Of a stretch of DNA of 64,000 nucleotides, positions 1-8,669 are shown in pieces; the first letter of the stretch is position 1; every line of letters begins with the position of its first letter. Source of the stretch: Ectopseudomonas guguanensis (GTDB lineage: Bacteria > Pseudomonadota > Gammaproteobacteria > Pseudomonadales > Pseudomonadaceae); assembly GCF_900104265.1 (NCBI RefSeq), contig NZ_FNJJ01000003.1:164672-228671 (forward strand), given 5' to 3'. The notes beneath the pieces are model-generated. The model was not told where the DNA came from and made no database searches. It saw only the letters and a program-made list of their open reading frames with translations. The position numbers were made by a program, and so were the translations under genes.

Positions 1-588
1 TTCGCCGATGGCAGCGCCTTGCGGCGGCATCATGCCGTGGCGTCCCTTGAGGATGGTGGTCTTGATGGTCTCCGGCTCGCCGCCCCAGCGCCAGCTGTTG
101 TCGGCCAGGTTGGGGAAGCCATAGCTGCCCTTGGCGTCGGAGCCGTGGCAGACCGAGCAGTTGGAGGCGAACAGGCGACCGCCCATTTTCAGCGCGCGCT
201 CGTCCTTGGCCACTTCCTCGATGGGCATGGCGGCGTACTTGGCGAAGATCGGGCCGTACAGCTCATCGGCACGATCCATCTCGCGCTGCCATTGGTTGAC
301 CTGGGTCCAGCCGTCCTCGTAGCCCGGCAGCAGGCCCTTGAAGTTGCCAAGGCCCGGATAGAGCAGCAGGTAGGCCGCGCCGAACACCAGGGTGCCGACG
401 AACAGCATGAACCACCACTTCGGCAGTGGGTTGTCGTACTCCTCGATGCCATCGAAGGCGTGACCCATGGTCTGCTCGGTCGGGTTCTTGTGCACTTCGC
501 TCTTGCGGGTGGCGAAGATCAGCCAGAACAGCGCGACCATCGTGCCGACGGTGAGCAGGGTGACGTAGATGCTCCAGAAGGCTGTCAT
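1..588 (-). CDS. ccoP: cbb3-type cytochrome c oxidase subunit III, CcoP (partial, C-terminus outside window)
   Basis: Diheme cytochrome c subunit of the high-affinity cbb3 oxidase in the inner membrane; it passes electrons from soluble cytochromes towards CcoO and CcoN. I translated it from the ATG at 588. There is an N-terminal helix (starting [12 protein letters not shown]), a second helix around residues 61-77, and the first heme site CSVCH at residues 144-148. The frame runs off the left edge after about 196 residues, so the second CXXCH is not visible. The ATG overlaps the ccoQ stop codon (ATGA), indicating translational coupling in a ccoNOQP operon. The 196 visible residues show no frameshift. 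Confidence 0.95.
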   Translation of the reverse strand, partial: MTAFWSIYVTLLTVGTMVALFWLIFATRKSEVHKNPTEQTMGHAFDGIEEYDNPLPKWWFMLFVGTLVFGAAYLLLYPGLGNFKGLLPGYEDGWTQVNQWQREMDRADELYGPIFAKYAAMPIEEVAKDERALKMGGRLFASNCSVCHGSDAKGSYGFPNLADNSWRWGGEPETIKTTILKGRHGMMPPQGAAIGE

Positions 589-761
589 GCTTCATTACTC
601 CAGACATCGGGCTTGTCGTCGGCGAACGGCAGGTTGGCCGCTGCGTCGAACGCTTCGCGGCGATCGCCGCTATAGGCCCAGAAGGTGACTGCGGTGAAGG
701 CGATCAGTACCAGTGCGGTACCCAAACCGCGCAACGTACCCACATCGATGAACTCGATCAT
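585..761 (-). CDS. ccoQ: cbb3-type oxidase small subunit CcoQ
   Basis: Small (58 aa) single-pass membrane subunit that stabilises the cbb3 oxidase. Residues about 12-30 form one hydrophobic helix ([20 protein letters not shown]), followed by a charged cytoplasmic tail. Start at 761 is 5 bp after the ccoO stop codon, and the stop overlaps the ccoP start by 4 bp. Identification rests on size, single helix and its place between ccoO and ccoP; this family has little sequence conservation. Confidence 0.93.
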   Translation of the reverse strand: MIEFIDVGTLRGLGTALVLIAFTAVTFWAYSGDRREAFDAAANLPFADDKPDVWSNEA

Positions 762-766
762 GGCGC

Positions 767-1375
767 TTACCTCCTGTTCTTCACGGCGGTGCCGAGCACC
801 TGCAGGTAGGCCACCAGGGCGTCCATCTCGGTCTTGCCCTTGACGGCGTCACCGGCTGCGGCGATGTCATCGTCGCTGTAGGGCACGCCGAGTGTGCGCA
901 GCGCGCTCATCTTCCTGGCGGTGTCCTTGCCGTCGAGGCTGTGCTCCACCAGCCAGGGGTAGGCGGGCATGATCGACTCGGGCACGACGTTGCGCGGGTT
1001 GTACAGGTGGGCGCGATGCCACTCGTCCGAGTAACGGCCGCCGACGCGGGCCAGGTCCGGGCCGGTACGCTTGGAGCCCCACAGGAAGGGGTGATCCCAG
1101 ACGCTTTCGCCGGCGACGGAGTAGTGGCCGTAACGCTCGGTCTCGGCGCGGAACGGGCGGATCATCTGCGAGTGGCAGCCGACGCAGCCCTCGCGGATGT
1201 AGATGTCGCGGCCTTCCAGTTGCAGCGCGTTGTACGGCTTGAGGCCATCGACCGGCTCGTTGGTGACGTCCTGGAAGAACAGCGGGACGATCTGGGTCAG
1301 GCCGCCGATGCTGACCGCGAGGATCATCACCAGCGCCATCAGGCCGATGTTCTTCTCGAGAATCTCGTGTTTCAT
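767..1375 (-). CDS. ccoO: cbb3-type cytochrome c oxidase subunit II, CcoO
   Basis: Monoheme cytochrome c subunit of the cbb3 oxidase, anchored in the inner membrane by one N-terminal helix (about residues 10-32) with the heme domain in the periplasm. The heme site is CVGCH at residues 64-68, followed by the conserved [18 protein letters not shown] stretch typical of CcoO/FixO. At 202 aa it is full length. Its ATG overlaps the ccoN stop by one base (TGATG), so translation follows directly from ccoN. Confidence 0.98.
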   Translation of the reverse strand: MKHEILEKNIGLMALVMILAVSIGGLTQIVPLFFQDVTNEPVDGLKPYNALQLEGRDIYIREGCVGCHSQMIRPFRAETERYGHYSVAGESVWDHPFLWGSKRTGPDLARVGGRYSDEWHRAHLYNPRNVVPESIMPAYPWLVEHSLDGKDTARKMSALRTLGVPYSDDDIAAAGDAVKGKTEMDALVAYLQVLGTAVKNRR

Positions 1376-2814
1376 CAGTGGGCTCCTTCTACCGAGAACT
1401 GCGCAGCGGCTTCCATCTCGGTCGATTTGGCGCTACGTACGGTCAGCCAGACGTTCCAGGCCATCAGCAGCATGCCGGCGAAGAAGATGGCGCCGCCGAT
1501 CACCCGCACCACGAAGCCGACATGGCTGGCTTCCAGCGCTTCGACGAAGGAGTAGGTGAGGGTGCCGTCTTCGTTGACTGCGCGCCACATCAGGCCCTGA
1601 GTGATGCCGTTGACCCACATCGAGGCGATGTACAGCACGGTACCGATGGTGGCCAGCCAGAAGTGGCTGTTGATCAGGCCGATGCTGTGCATCTGCTCGC
1701 GGCCGAACACCTTGGGAATCAGGTGATACAGCGAGCCGATGGACACCATGGCAACCCAGCCGAGGGCGCCGGCGTGTACGTGACCGATGGTCCAGTCGGT
1801 ATAGTGGGACAGGGCGTTGACGGTCTTGATGGCCATCATCGGGCCTTCGAAGGTCGACATGCCATAGAACGCCAGGGAAACGACCAGGAAGCGCAGGATC
1901 GGGTCGGTGCGCAGTTTGTGCCAGGCACCGGAGAGGGTCATCATGCCGTTGATCATGCCGCCCCAGGAGGGCGCCAGGAGGATCAGCGACATCACCATGC
2001 CCAGGCTCTGCGCCCAATCCGGCAGGGCGGTGTAGTGCAGGTGGTGCGGGCCGGCCCAGATGTATACCGCGATTAGCGCCCAGAAGTGGACGATGGACAG
2101 GCGGTAGGAATAGACCGGGCGACCGGCCTGCTTGGGCACGAAGTAGTACATCATCCCCAGAAAGCCGGCGGTGAGGAAGAAGCCCACGGCGTTGTGGCCG
2201 TACCACCACTGGATCATCGCATCGGTCGCCCCCGCATAGAGCGAGTAGGACTTGGTCAGGGTGACCGGAATTTCCAGGTTGTTGACCACGTGCAGAATGG
2301 CCACGGTGAGGATGAACCCACCGAAGAACCAGTTGCCCACGTAGATGTGGCTGACCTTGCGCTGCATCACCGTGCCGAAGAAGACGATGGCGTAGGAGAC
2401 CCAGACGACGGTGATCAGGATATCGATCGGCCATTCCAGTTCGGCGTATTCCTTGGAGCTGGTCCAGCCCAGGGGCAGGGTGATGGCCGCGAGCAGAATC
2501 ACCAGTTGCCAGCCCCAGAAGGTGAAGGCAGCCAGCTTGGGCGCGAACAGCGTGGTCTGACTGGTGCGTTGCACCGCGTAATAGCTGGTGGCGAACAGGG
2601 CGCAGCCACCGAAGGCGAAGATCACCGCATTGGTGTGCAGCGGGCGCAGACGGCCGAAGCTGGTCCACGGCAGGTTCAGGTTCAGTTCAGGCCAGGCCAG
2701 CTGGGCAGCGATGAATACGCCGAGTCCCATGCCGACGATGCCCCAAACCACCGTCATAATGGCGAACTGGCGAACCACCCTGTAGTTGTAGGCGCAGCGG
2801 GTTGTTGTGTTCAT
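1375..2814 (-). CDS. ccoN: cbb3-type cytochrome c oxidase subunit I, CcoN
   Basis: Catalytic heme-copper subunit that reduces O2 to water and pumps protons; 479 aa with about 12 membrane helices. Visible ligand motifs: RPLHTNAV (low-spin heme His), [11 protein letters not shown] (CuB His with the downstream Tyr region), AGPHHLHY (paired His of the CuB site), and [14 protein letters not shown] (heme ligands). I chose the ATG at 2814 ([18 protein letters not shown]) because it gives the usual CcoN N-terminus; the frame stays open 39 codons further upstream without homology-like sequence. First gene of ccoNOQP. In P. aeruginosa two such operons lie in tandem and the upstream one is ANR-dependent; this copy is preceded by a non-cco gene and an ANR-like box, so it sits in the position of that upstream operon. 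Confidence 0.98.
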   Translation of the reverse strand: MNTTTRCAYNYRVVRQFAIMTVVWGIVGMGLGVFIAAQLAWPELNLNLPWTSFGRLRPLHTNAVIFAFGGCALFATSYYAVQRTSQTTLFAPKLAAFTFWGWQLVILLAAITLPLGWTSSKEYAELEWPIDILITVVWVSYAIVFFGTVMQRKVSHIYVGNWFFGGFILTVAILHVVNNLEIPVTLTKSYSLYAGATDAMIQWWYGHNAVGFFLTAGFLGMMYYFVPKQAGRPVYSYRLSIVHFWALIAVYIWAGPHHLHYTALPDWAQSLGMVMSLILLAPSWGGMINGMMTLSGAWHKLRTDPILRFLVVSLAFYGMSTFEGPMMAIKTVNALSHYTDWTIGHVHAGALGWVAMVSIGSLYHLIPKVFGREQMHSIGLINSHFWLATIGTVLYIASMWVNGITQGLMWRAVNEDGTLTYSFVEALEASHVGFVVRVIGGAIFFAGMLLMAWNVWLTVRSAKSTEMEAAAQFSVEGAH

Positions 2815-2915
2815 GTCTGGGTTTCCATCCACGGTTATGGCAGAGCGGCCGATAACCGTGGCGGCCGCAGGCATGAGCAAGCCACGGACACCACGGATAT
2901 CGACGCGAGGCAAGC

Positions 2916-3590
2916 ATGAGCAAAGGGCCATCTGGGTTTATTGACGCCGGTCAATGTGAGCAGGGGCTACCCTGGTTGTGGGACGAACCGCCGCAGGGGG
3001 CGCAGGCCACGCTGATCCTGGCCCATGGCGCGGGCGCGCCGATGGACAGTTCGTTCATGCAGGCCATGGCGCAGGGCCTGGCGGCACGTGGCGTGCGTTT
3101 GGTGCGCTTCGAGTTCGCCTACATGGCGCAGCGCCGCGTGGATGGGCGCAAGCGCCCGCCCAATCCGCAGGCGCAACTGCTGCAGCAATGGCGCGAGGTG
3201 CATGCCCAGGTGCGCCAACGGGTCGCAGGGCCGCTGGCCATCGGCGGCAAGTCCATGGGCGGGCGCATGGCCAGCCTGCTGGCCGACGAGCTGGGCGCCT
3301 CGGCGCTGATCTGTCTGGGCTACCCGTTCTATGCCGCCGGCAAGCCGGAGAAGCCGCGCGTCGCCCATCTCGCCGAGCTGCATACGCCGGCGCTGATCAT
3401 CCAGGGCGAGCGCGATGCCCTGGGCAATCGCGAGGCCGTCGCCGGCTACCACCTGTCAGCGGCTGTCACGCTGCACTGGCTGCAGGCGGCCGACCATGAT
3501 CTCAAGCCGCTCAAGGCTTCGGGCTTGACCCATGAACAGCACCTGGAGACGGCCGCCGAATCGATCACGGCGTTTCTTCGCGCGAACTGA
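2916..3590 (+). CDS. alpha/beta hydrolase of the KANL3/Tex30 (COG3571-like) type
   Basis: Predicted cytoplasmic hydrolase, 224 aa, substrate unknown. The alpha/beta fold shows as an ILAHGAGAP oxyanion-loop motif near residue 35, the nucleophile elbow GKSMGG (Ser about residue 111), an acid-containing strand [11 protein letters not shown] near residue 160, and a late His in AADHDLKPL. Start is the ATG at 2916; there is no other in-frame ATG before the HGAGAPM motif. It is divergent from ccoN, with 101 bp between the two start codons, and the ANR-like box lies inside its first codons. Its small size and motif set fit the predicted hydrolase family COG3571 (family assignment from memory). Confidence 0.88.
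   Translation: MSKGPSGFIDAGQCEQGLPWLWDEPPQGAQATLILAHGAGAPMDSSFMQAMAQGLAARGVRLVRFEFAYMAQRRVDGRKRPPNPQAQLLQQWREVHAQVRQRVAGPLAIGGKSMGGRMASLLADELGASALICLGYPFYAAGKPEKPRVAHLAELHTPALIIQGERDALGNREAVAGYHLSAAVTLHWLQAADHDLKPLKASGLTHEQHLETAAESITAFLRAN
2941..2954 (-). promoter_or_regulatory. ANR/FNR-type box upstream of ccoN
   Basis: TTGACGCCGGTCAA is a perfect palindrome matching the ANR/FNR consensus TTGAT-N4-ATCAA apart from the inner symmetric pair. It lies 127 bp upstream of the ccoN ATG. A class II arrangement (box centred at -41.5) would put the ccoN transcript start near 2906, with a weak -10 at 2913-2918 on the minus strand. The box lies within codons 9-13 of the divergent hydrolase gene. Confidence 0.6.
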
Positions 3591-3856
3591 CGCAACGCCA
3601 GGCCCGAGCGGGCGCCTCGGTAGCCAGGATGAAAGCCGTGCCTGCGGCATGGCCGCGCGCTTTCATTCGGATACCTTTTCATGAGCGGAGCGCACCGAAA
3701 AGCGGTTGCGCTCGACCGGGCGGTCACGCAATGTGACAGCTGAGTGTCCTGCGCCGCCACAGCAGTACCGTGGCGGGCTTCTTGAGGCGCTGTCCGAACG
3801 GGGCAGGCGAGGCTGCCACGCAATGGGGCGGCGGCTCATGACAGGAACATTGCAAG
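3591..3856. other. intergenic region without a supported gene
   Basis: No open frame here has credible coding features. The right-hand part becomes AT-rich and leads into the NtrC site and sigma-54 promoter of the next operon. I see no terminator with a clear T-tract after the hydrolase. Confidence 0.6.
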
Positions 3857-3871
3857 GCACCATTGTGGTGC
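3857..3871 (+). promoter_or_regulatory. NtrC-binding site (enhancer)
   Basis: GCACCATTGTGGTGC is a perfect palindrome (GCACCA-N3-TGGTGC) identical in its half-sites to the NtrC consensus. It is centred about 85 bp upstream of the predicted start of the sigma-54 promoter at 3924-3939, a usual enhancer distance. Seen directly; binding is inferred. Confidence 0.75.
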
Positions 3872-3923
3872 GCTTTGTTTGGGTGTTGTTGGTATGTAGT
3901 TGAAATTAAAGGATTAACTGCTC

Positions 3924-3939
3924 TGGCTCGGGGCTTGCA
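3924..3939 (+). promoter_or_regulatory. sigma-54 (RpoN) promoter
   Basis: TGGCTCGGGGCTTGCA matches the -24/-12 consensus TGGCACG-N4-TTGCA with one mismatch. The invariant GG (3925-3926) and GC (3937-3938) are separated by exactly 10 bases. Expected transcript start near 3949, 27 bases before the ATG of the ATP-grasp gene. Confidence 0.78.
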
Positions 3940-3975
3940 AAGCTGTCTGCAAGTCCGGGTGACAAGGAGTACGGC

Positions 3976-5385
3976 ATGGCCCGCACCTTTTATGACGAGA
4001 TGTACGACGCGAGCGGCGCTGTCCGCCCGCACTACCGCGAATTTGCCCGCTGGCTGGCAGAAACGCCGGACGATTTGCTGGCCCAGCGCCGACGAGAAGC
4101 CGACCTGCTGTTCCATCGCGCCGGCATCACCTTCACCCTCTACGGGGATGATCAGGGCACCGAACGGTTGATTCCCTTCGACATCATTCCCCGCGCCATT
4201 CCCGCCAGCGAATGGCGCATCGTCGAACGCGGCTGCATCCAGCGCGTGCAGGCGCTCAACCTGTTTCTCGCCGACCTCTATCACGACCAGCGCATCATCA
4301 AGGCAGGGATCATCCCGGCCGAGCAGGTGCTGGCCAACGAGGGCTACCAGATGGCCATGCAGGGCCTGGACCTGCACCGTGACATCTACGCCCACATCGC
4401 CGGGGTCGACCTGGTGCGTGACGGCGACGGCAGCTACTACGTGCTGGAAGACAACCTGCGCACCCCCAGCGGCGTCAGCTACATGCTCGAGGACCGCAAG
4501 ATGATGATGCGCCTGTTCCCCGAGCTGTTCGCCGCGCAGCGCGTGGCCCCGGTGGACCACTACCCGAATCTGCTGCTCGATGCGCTGAAGAGTTCCAGCC
4601 CGCTGGACAACCCCACGGTGGTGGTGTTGACGCCGGGGCGCTTCAACAGTGCCTACTTCGAGCACGCCTTCCTCGCTCGCGAGATGGGCGTGGAACTGGT
4701 GGAGGGCGCCGATCTGTTCGTGCGCGACGACAAGGTCTACATGCGCACCACCGCCGGCGCGCGCCAGGTGGACGTGATCTATCGGCGCCTCGATGACGCC
4801 TTTCTCGATCCGCTGGCCTTCAACCCCGAGTCGATGCTTGGCGTGGCTGGCCTGCTGTCGGCCTACCGCTCGCGCAACGTGGTGCTGGCCAACGCCATCG
4901 GCACCGGCGTGGCCGACGACAAGTCGGTCTACCCCTACGTCGGCGACATGATCCGCTTCTACCTGGACGAGGAGCCGATCCTCAAGAACGTACCGACCTG
5001 GCAGTGTCGCAAACCGGAGGAGCTGTCCCACGTGCTGGCCAACCTGTCCGAGCTGGTGGTCAAGGAAACCCAGGGTTCCGGCGGCTACGGCATGCTGGTC
5101 GGTCCGGCAGCGAGCAAGGCCGAGATCGAAGCCTTCCGCGAGCGGCTCAAGGCCAAGCCGGAGGCCTATATCGCCCAGCCAACGCTGAGCCTGTCGACCT
5201 GCCCGACCTTCGTCGAGCGCGGCATCGCCCCACGCCATATCGACCTGCGCCCGTTCGTTTTGACCGGCCGCGAAACCCGCCTGGTGCCCGGTGGCCTGAC
5301 GCGCGTGGCACTGCGCGAAGGCTCGCTGGTGGTCAACTCGTCGCAAGGCGGCGGGACCAAGGACACCTGGGTGGTGGAGGACTGA
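3976..5385 (+). CDS. circularly permuted ATP-grasp family protein (COG2308)
   Basis: Predicted ATP-dependent carboxylate-amine ligase, 469 aa, of the circularly permuted ATP-grasp type 2 family. Family features visible: the ARTFYDEMYD start; IVERGCIQRVQALNLFLADLYHDQ (about residues 78-101); the acidic YYVLEDNLRTPSGVSYML segment (about 155-172), where metal and ATP ligands are expected; the lysine/glycine stretch VVKETQGSGGYGM (about 363-375); and the C-terminal SQGGGTKDTWV. The family is predicted (Iyer and colleagues, 2009, from memory) to make peptide bonds in a small peptide or protein modification; no substrate is established. SD AAGGAG precedes the ATG. First gene of an operon with the alpha-E and transglutaminase genes; the NtrC/sigma-54 elements imply nitrogen control. 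Confidence 0.95.
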   Translation: MARTFYDEMYDASGAVRPHYREFARWLAETPDDLLAQRRREADLLFHRAGITFTLYGDDQGTERLIPFDIIPRAIPASEWRIVERGCIQRVQALNLFLADLYHDQRIIKAGIIPAEQVLANEGYQMAMQGLDLHRDIYAHIAGVDLVRDGDGSYYVLEDNLRTPSGVSYMLEDRKMMMRLFPELFAAQRVAPVDHYPNLLLDALKSSSPLDNPTVVVLTPGRFNSAYFEHAFLAREMGVELVEGADLFVRDDKVYMRTTAGARQVDVIYRRLDDAFLDPLAFNPESMLGVAGLLSAYRSRNVVLANAIGTGVADDKSVYPYVGDMIRFYLDEEPILKNVPTWQCRKPEELSHVLANLSELVVKETQGSGGYGMLVGPAASKAEIEAFRERLKAKPEAYIAQPTLSLSTCPTFVERGIAPRHIDLRPFVLTGRETRLVPGGLTRVALREGSLVVNSSQGGGTKDTWVVED

Positions 5386-5387
5386 TC

Positions 5388-6338
5388 ATGTTGAGTAGAA
5401 CCGCCTCCGATCTGTACTGGATGTCGCGCTACCTGGAACGTGCCGAGAACCTGGCGCGCATGCTCGACGTCAGCTATTCGCTGTCGTTGATGCCGCAGGA
5501 CGGACGTGGCGACGGCCTCGACGAACTGGCCATGCCGCTGCTGATCACCGGCACCCTGGACGACTACCTGGAGCGCCACGGTCCGCTGCACGCCGAGCGC
5601 ATGCTGCACTTCTTCGCCCTCGATGCGAGCAACCCGGGCAGCATCTACTGCTGCCTGCAGGCTGCACGCAGCAACGCCCATGCGGTGCGCGGGCGAATCA
5701 CCGCCGACATGTGGGAAAACATCAACGCCACCTGGCTGGAGATGCGCGGCATCGCCGAACAGGGCCTGGGGCGCTACGGCATCAGTCGCTTCTGCGAGTG
5801 GGTCAAGGAGCGTTCGCACCTGTTCCGCGGCGCCACCTTCGGCACCATCATGCGTGGCGAGGCCTATCGCTTCATTCGCCTGGGTACCTTCATCGAGCGC
5901 GCCGACAACACCCTGCGCCTGCTCGATGCGCGCTATGAAATGCTTGGCGAGGAGATCGACGAGCTGGAGGAGCGCACCGCGCGCAGCTATTACCAATGGA
6001 GTGCGCTGCTGCGGGCACTGTCTTCGTTCGAGGCCTTCGCCGAGATCTACCGCGGCTCGCCGCGCACGCGCAAGGTCGCCGAACTGCTGCTGCTGCGCCC
6101 GGACGTGCCGCGCTCGCTGCGCGCCTGCCTGGAAGAACTCAACCTGATGCTTGCCGGTCTACCCGGAGAGAACGGTCGCCCGGCGCAGCGCCTGGCCGCC
6201 GAGCTGGATGCGCGGCTGCGCTACACCAGCATCGATGAAGTGCTCGACGAAGGCCTGCACGCCTGGCTCACCGACTTCATCCTGCTGGTGCGCCAGCTGG
6301 GCAATACCATCCATACGTCCTACCTGGAGGTCGCATGA
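5388..6338 (+). CDS. alpha-E domain-containing protein (COG2307)
   Basis: Helical protein of the alpha-E family, 316 aa, almost always encoded beside a COG2308 ATP-grasp enzyme; its role is unknown and it is presumed to help the ligase or bind its product. The N-terminus MLSRTASDLYWMSRYLERAENLARMLD is characteristic. Further conserved helices include FCEWVKERSHLFRGATFGTI and AYRFIRLGTFIERADNTLRLLD. I start it at the ATG at 5388, 2 bp after the preceding stop, with GGAGG inside the end of the ATP-grasp gene; the frame is open further upstream only as a shadow of that gene. The stop overlaps the transglutaminase ATG (ATGA). Confidence 0.94.
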   Translation: MLSRTASDLYWMSRYLERAENLARMLDVSYSLSLMPQDGRGDGLDELAMPLLITGTLDDYLERHGPLHAERMLHFFALDASNPGSIYCCLQAARSNAHAVRGRITADMWENINATWLEMRGIAEQGLGRYGISRFCEWVKERSHLFRGATFGTIMRGEAYRFIRLGTFIERADNTLRLLDARYEMLGEEIDELEERTARSYYQWSALLRALSSFEAFAEIYRGSPRTRKVAELLLLRPDVPRSLRACLEELNLMLAGLPGENGRPAQRLAAELDARLRYTSIDEVLDEGLHAWLTDFILLVRQLGNTIHTSYLEVA

Positions 6339-7132
6339 GACTCTCGATCAGTCATGACACCACCTACCGTTACGATGATCAGGTACGCGCGAGCATCCAG
6401 TACCTGCGTCTGACCCCGCACGACAGCGAGCGCCAACAGGTGCTCAGCTGGCAGCTCGACCTGCCGCGCCCGGTGCACGCCCAGCTCGACCCCTACGGCA
6501 ACATCCTGCACGTGCTGACCCTGGACGAGCCGCACGAGTCCATCGTCATCGGCGCCCGTGGTCAGGTGGAAATCGACGAAACCTGCGAGGCCGAGCACGA
6601 GCGTCAGTCGGCGTTGCCATTCCTGCGTTTCACCCGCCTGACCCAGGCCGACGACGCCCTCCGCGCATTCGCCGCGCAGCAGAGCAAGGCGCGCACGGAT
6701 CGCACGGGCCTGATCGACCTGATGCACGCGCTCAACGAGCATATCGCCTACCAGCCCGGCAGCACCGAGGTGGACACCAGCGCCGCCGAGGCCTTCGCCG
6801 GCCGCCGTGGCGTGTGCCAGGACCATACCCATGCCTTCCTCGCCTGCGCGCGCAGCCTCGGCGTGCCGGCGCGCTACGTGTCCGGCTATCTGTTCAACGA
6901 CGGCGCCGAGCACCTGGCCAGCCATGCCTGGGCCGAGGCCTGGCTGGACGATGCCTGGTACAGCTTCGACGTGACCAACTGCCTGGCGCTCCCGCAGCGG
7001 CATTTGAAACTGGCGGTCGGTCTTGACTACCTCGACGCCTGCCCGGTGCGCGGCATGCGCCGAGGCGGTGGCTGCGAGCAGATGCACGCGCAGGTGCAGG
7101 TGGCGCCGCTGCTGCAGGTGCGCCAGCAGTGA
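6335..7132 (+). CDS. transglutaminase-like cysteine protease/transamidase family protein
   Basis: Bacterial transglutaminase-like protein, 265 aa, no signal peptide, so cytoplasmic. An N-terminal beta domain (about residues 1-85) precedes the catalytic core, where the papain-like triad is visible: Cys161 in RRGVCQDHTH, His197 in ASHAWAEAW, Asp212 in SFDVTN. Members of this set are thought to hydrolyse or transfer the peptide made by the partner ATP-grasp enzyme; that is inference from conserved neighbourhood. The ATG overlaps the alpha-E stop by 4 bp with GGAGG just upstream, so the three genes are translationally coupled. Confidence 0.94.
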   Translation: MRLSISHDTTYRYDDQVRASIQYLRLTPHDSERQQVLSWQLDLPRPVHAQLDPYGNILHVLTLDEPHESIVIGARGQVEIDETCEAEHERQSALPFLRFTRLTQADDALRAFAAQQSKARTDRTGLIDLMHALNEHIAYQPGSTEVDTSAAEAFAGRRGVCQDHTHAFLACARSLGVPARYVSGYLFNDGAEHLASHAWAEAWLDDAWYSFDVTNCLALPQRHLKLAVGLDYLDACPVRGMRRGGGCEQMHAQVQVAPLLQVRQQ

Positions 7133-7284
7133 GTCGCTCGGCGGGCGAGCGGGGCTGAACGAAGCCCGGCGGTTGCAAGTCTTCCCTGATATCGGCATGC
7201 GCCAGCATGATCGCGGCGCGCCAGACGAGGAGGCTCCGAGGGGTGATTGCCTGCCCCAGTCTGGCCTTCATCGTCTATCCGCGC

Positions 7285-7353
7285 GGGTAGGGTGCGCCGC
7301 GCGCACCATCCTCTTCATGCTGCCCGCGGTGCGCATGGTCTGGGCGCACCCGT
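7285..7353. repeat. palindromic interspersed repeat, type A (GTAGGGTGCGCC...)
   Basis: Contains GGGTAGGGTGCGCCGCGCGC and, 40 bases on, a partial inverted partner (GGTGCGCATGG...GGGCGCACCC). The same unit recurs at about 12678, 12762, 24286, 30745 and, inverted, 30864. It sits between two convergent genes, as REP-like elements usually do. Confidence 0.7.
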
Positions 7354-7368
7354 GACATCATCCGGCAT

Positions 7369-8178
7369 CTACTGACCTTCGCTGCGCTGCTCGCGGATCT
7401 CGGCCATGTGCGCCAGATAGCCGATCAGCTCGGACAGCTCCTGTTCGCTCAGCACCTGCTCGGTGAAGCCGGGCATGCGCCCCTGCGGCCAGCGCCGCAG
7501 GCTCTGCGGGTCGCGGATGTACTGGCGCAGGAAATCGCCTGTGAAGTACTCGGTCGGGTTGTGCGGGATGTTCAGGTCGGGGCCGAACTCGGAGTCACCC
7601 GCGCCATTGAGCCGATGGCAGGCCATGCAGTTCTTCTGATACAGCGCAAAGCCGGTACGGACTTCGGCGCTGGCGTCCGCTGCCGGCAGCAGGGCGGGGA
7701 AGCGCTGTTCGACCGCGGCGAGCTGGCGAATCCGGGCGACCTGGAATGGCCACTGCTCCGGGCCGATCTGGCTGGCCGCCGGATCGGTCCAGACCAGATA
7801 GAAGGGGCCGGCGCTGGGCTTGCCCTTGGCCAGCGGTGGCCAGGGATGCTGCGGGTCCTCGATGGCCAGCCAGGCCTTGGCACCCTCGCGCGCCAGCAGG
7901 GTGGCGGCCGGCAGCTCGGCGGCAAAACCGTCCAGGGCCACGGCCTGCAGGTGGTCACCCGCGCTGACGCCGTCCAGCAGGGCGCTTATGGGCACCGCGC
8001 GGTAGCGCATGGGCCGCTTGTAGCTCACGTCTTCGTCTATCTGGATGTCGCGTGCCTGCGGATGGCCGAGCAATTCGCTGCTGCTCCAGCTGCGTTGCCC
8101 GCCATTCAGTTGCACCTCGAGCTGCGCGGCCTGCGCCGTCCCGCTGATGACCAGCAGCGCAAGAAACAGTGCCTTCAC
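7369..8178 (-). CDS. periplasmic cytochrome c with N-terminal SUOX-like domain
   Basis: Exported monoheme cytochrome c, 269 aa, with a signal peptide cleaved after about residue 18 (GTAQAAQ). The C-terminal third is a class I cytochrome c: CMACH at residues 184-188, and the distal Met is probably in RMPGF near residue 240. The N-terminal domain (about 20-150; motifs PISALLDG, WLAIEDP, GPFYLVWTDP, EQWPFQVARI) resembles the small molybdopterin-oxidoreductase (SUOX) fold, but I see no clear cofactor cysteine, so it may only be a structural relative. Translation is coupled to the upstream rhodanese gene by a 4 bp overlap. Redox partner unknown. Confidence 0.85.
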   Translation of the reverse strand: MKALFLALLVISGTAQAAQLEVQLNGGQRSWSSSELLGHPQARDIQIDEDVSYKRPMRYRAVPISALLDGVSAGDHLQAVALDGFAAELPAATLLAREGAKAWLAIEDPQHPWPPLAKGKPSAGPFYLVWTDPAASQIGPEQWPFQVARIRQLAAVEQRFPALLPAADASAEVRTGFALYQKNCMACHRLNGAGDSEFGPDLNIPHNPTEYFTGDFLRQYIRDPQSLRRWPQGRMPGFTEQVLSEQELSELIGYLAHMAEIREQRSEGQ

Positions 8179-8534
8179 TGGTCGGCCTCCAGTAGAGGCA
8201 GCAGATCGTCATAGGCGCCGGCATTGATCACCTGGCGGTAACCCAGCTCTTCCAGGCTCTGCTTGGCCAGGCCCGAGCGGCGGCCGCTGCGGCAATAGAG
8301 CACCAGGGGGCGGTCCTTGTCCGGTGCGATGCTGGCGATCTGCGCAGCGATCTCGTCATGGCCGATGCGAATGGCGCCCGGCAGGGCGCCGGCGGAAAAC
8401 TCCTGCGCGCTGCGCACGTCGATCAGCAGGCTGTCGGCTCGTTGCAAACTGGCGAGGGCGGCGGCATGGTCCGCTTCTTCGGCTTGAGCGCCGAGCAGGG
8501 TGAGCAGACCGACCAGTAAGATGGCAACACGCAT
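8175..8534 (-). CDS. periplasmic rhodanese-like sulfurtransferase
   Basis: Single-domain rhodanese, 119 aa, with an N-terminal signal peptide (MRVAILLVGLLTLLGAQA). The active-site loop is CRSGRRS with the catalytic Cys at residue 81; family residues LIDVRSAQEF and GALPGAIRI are present. It resembles PspE-type periplasmic rhodaneses, which move sulfane sulfur to thiophilic acceptors. I chose the ATG at 8534 because it begins the signal peptide; the longer open frame upstream looks non-coding. First gene of a two-gene operon with the cytochrome c, suggesting a shared periplasmic sulfur or redox task (inference). Confidence 0.92.
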   Translation of the reverse strand: MRVAILLVGLLTLLGAQAEEADHAAALASLQRADSLLIDVRSAQEFSAGALPGAIRIGHDEIAAQIASIAPDKDRPLVLYCRSGRRSGLAKQSLEELGYRQVINAGAYDDLLPLLEADQ

Positions 8535-8669
8535 GTCAGGCTCCGGGAAAGGGACTATCACCCTATCTTTGCCCGAGCTCCGCGCGCCGTCCAGCAGGAT
8601 GCATGAGTGTGGCGCCCGCCCTGCGCAAGACGCACCACGGCGTCGCACAGCAGCGGGGTGGAGGGACGT

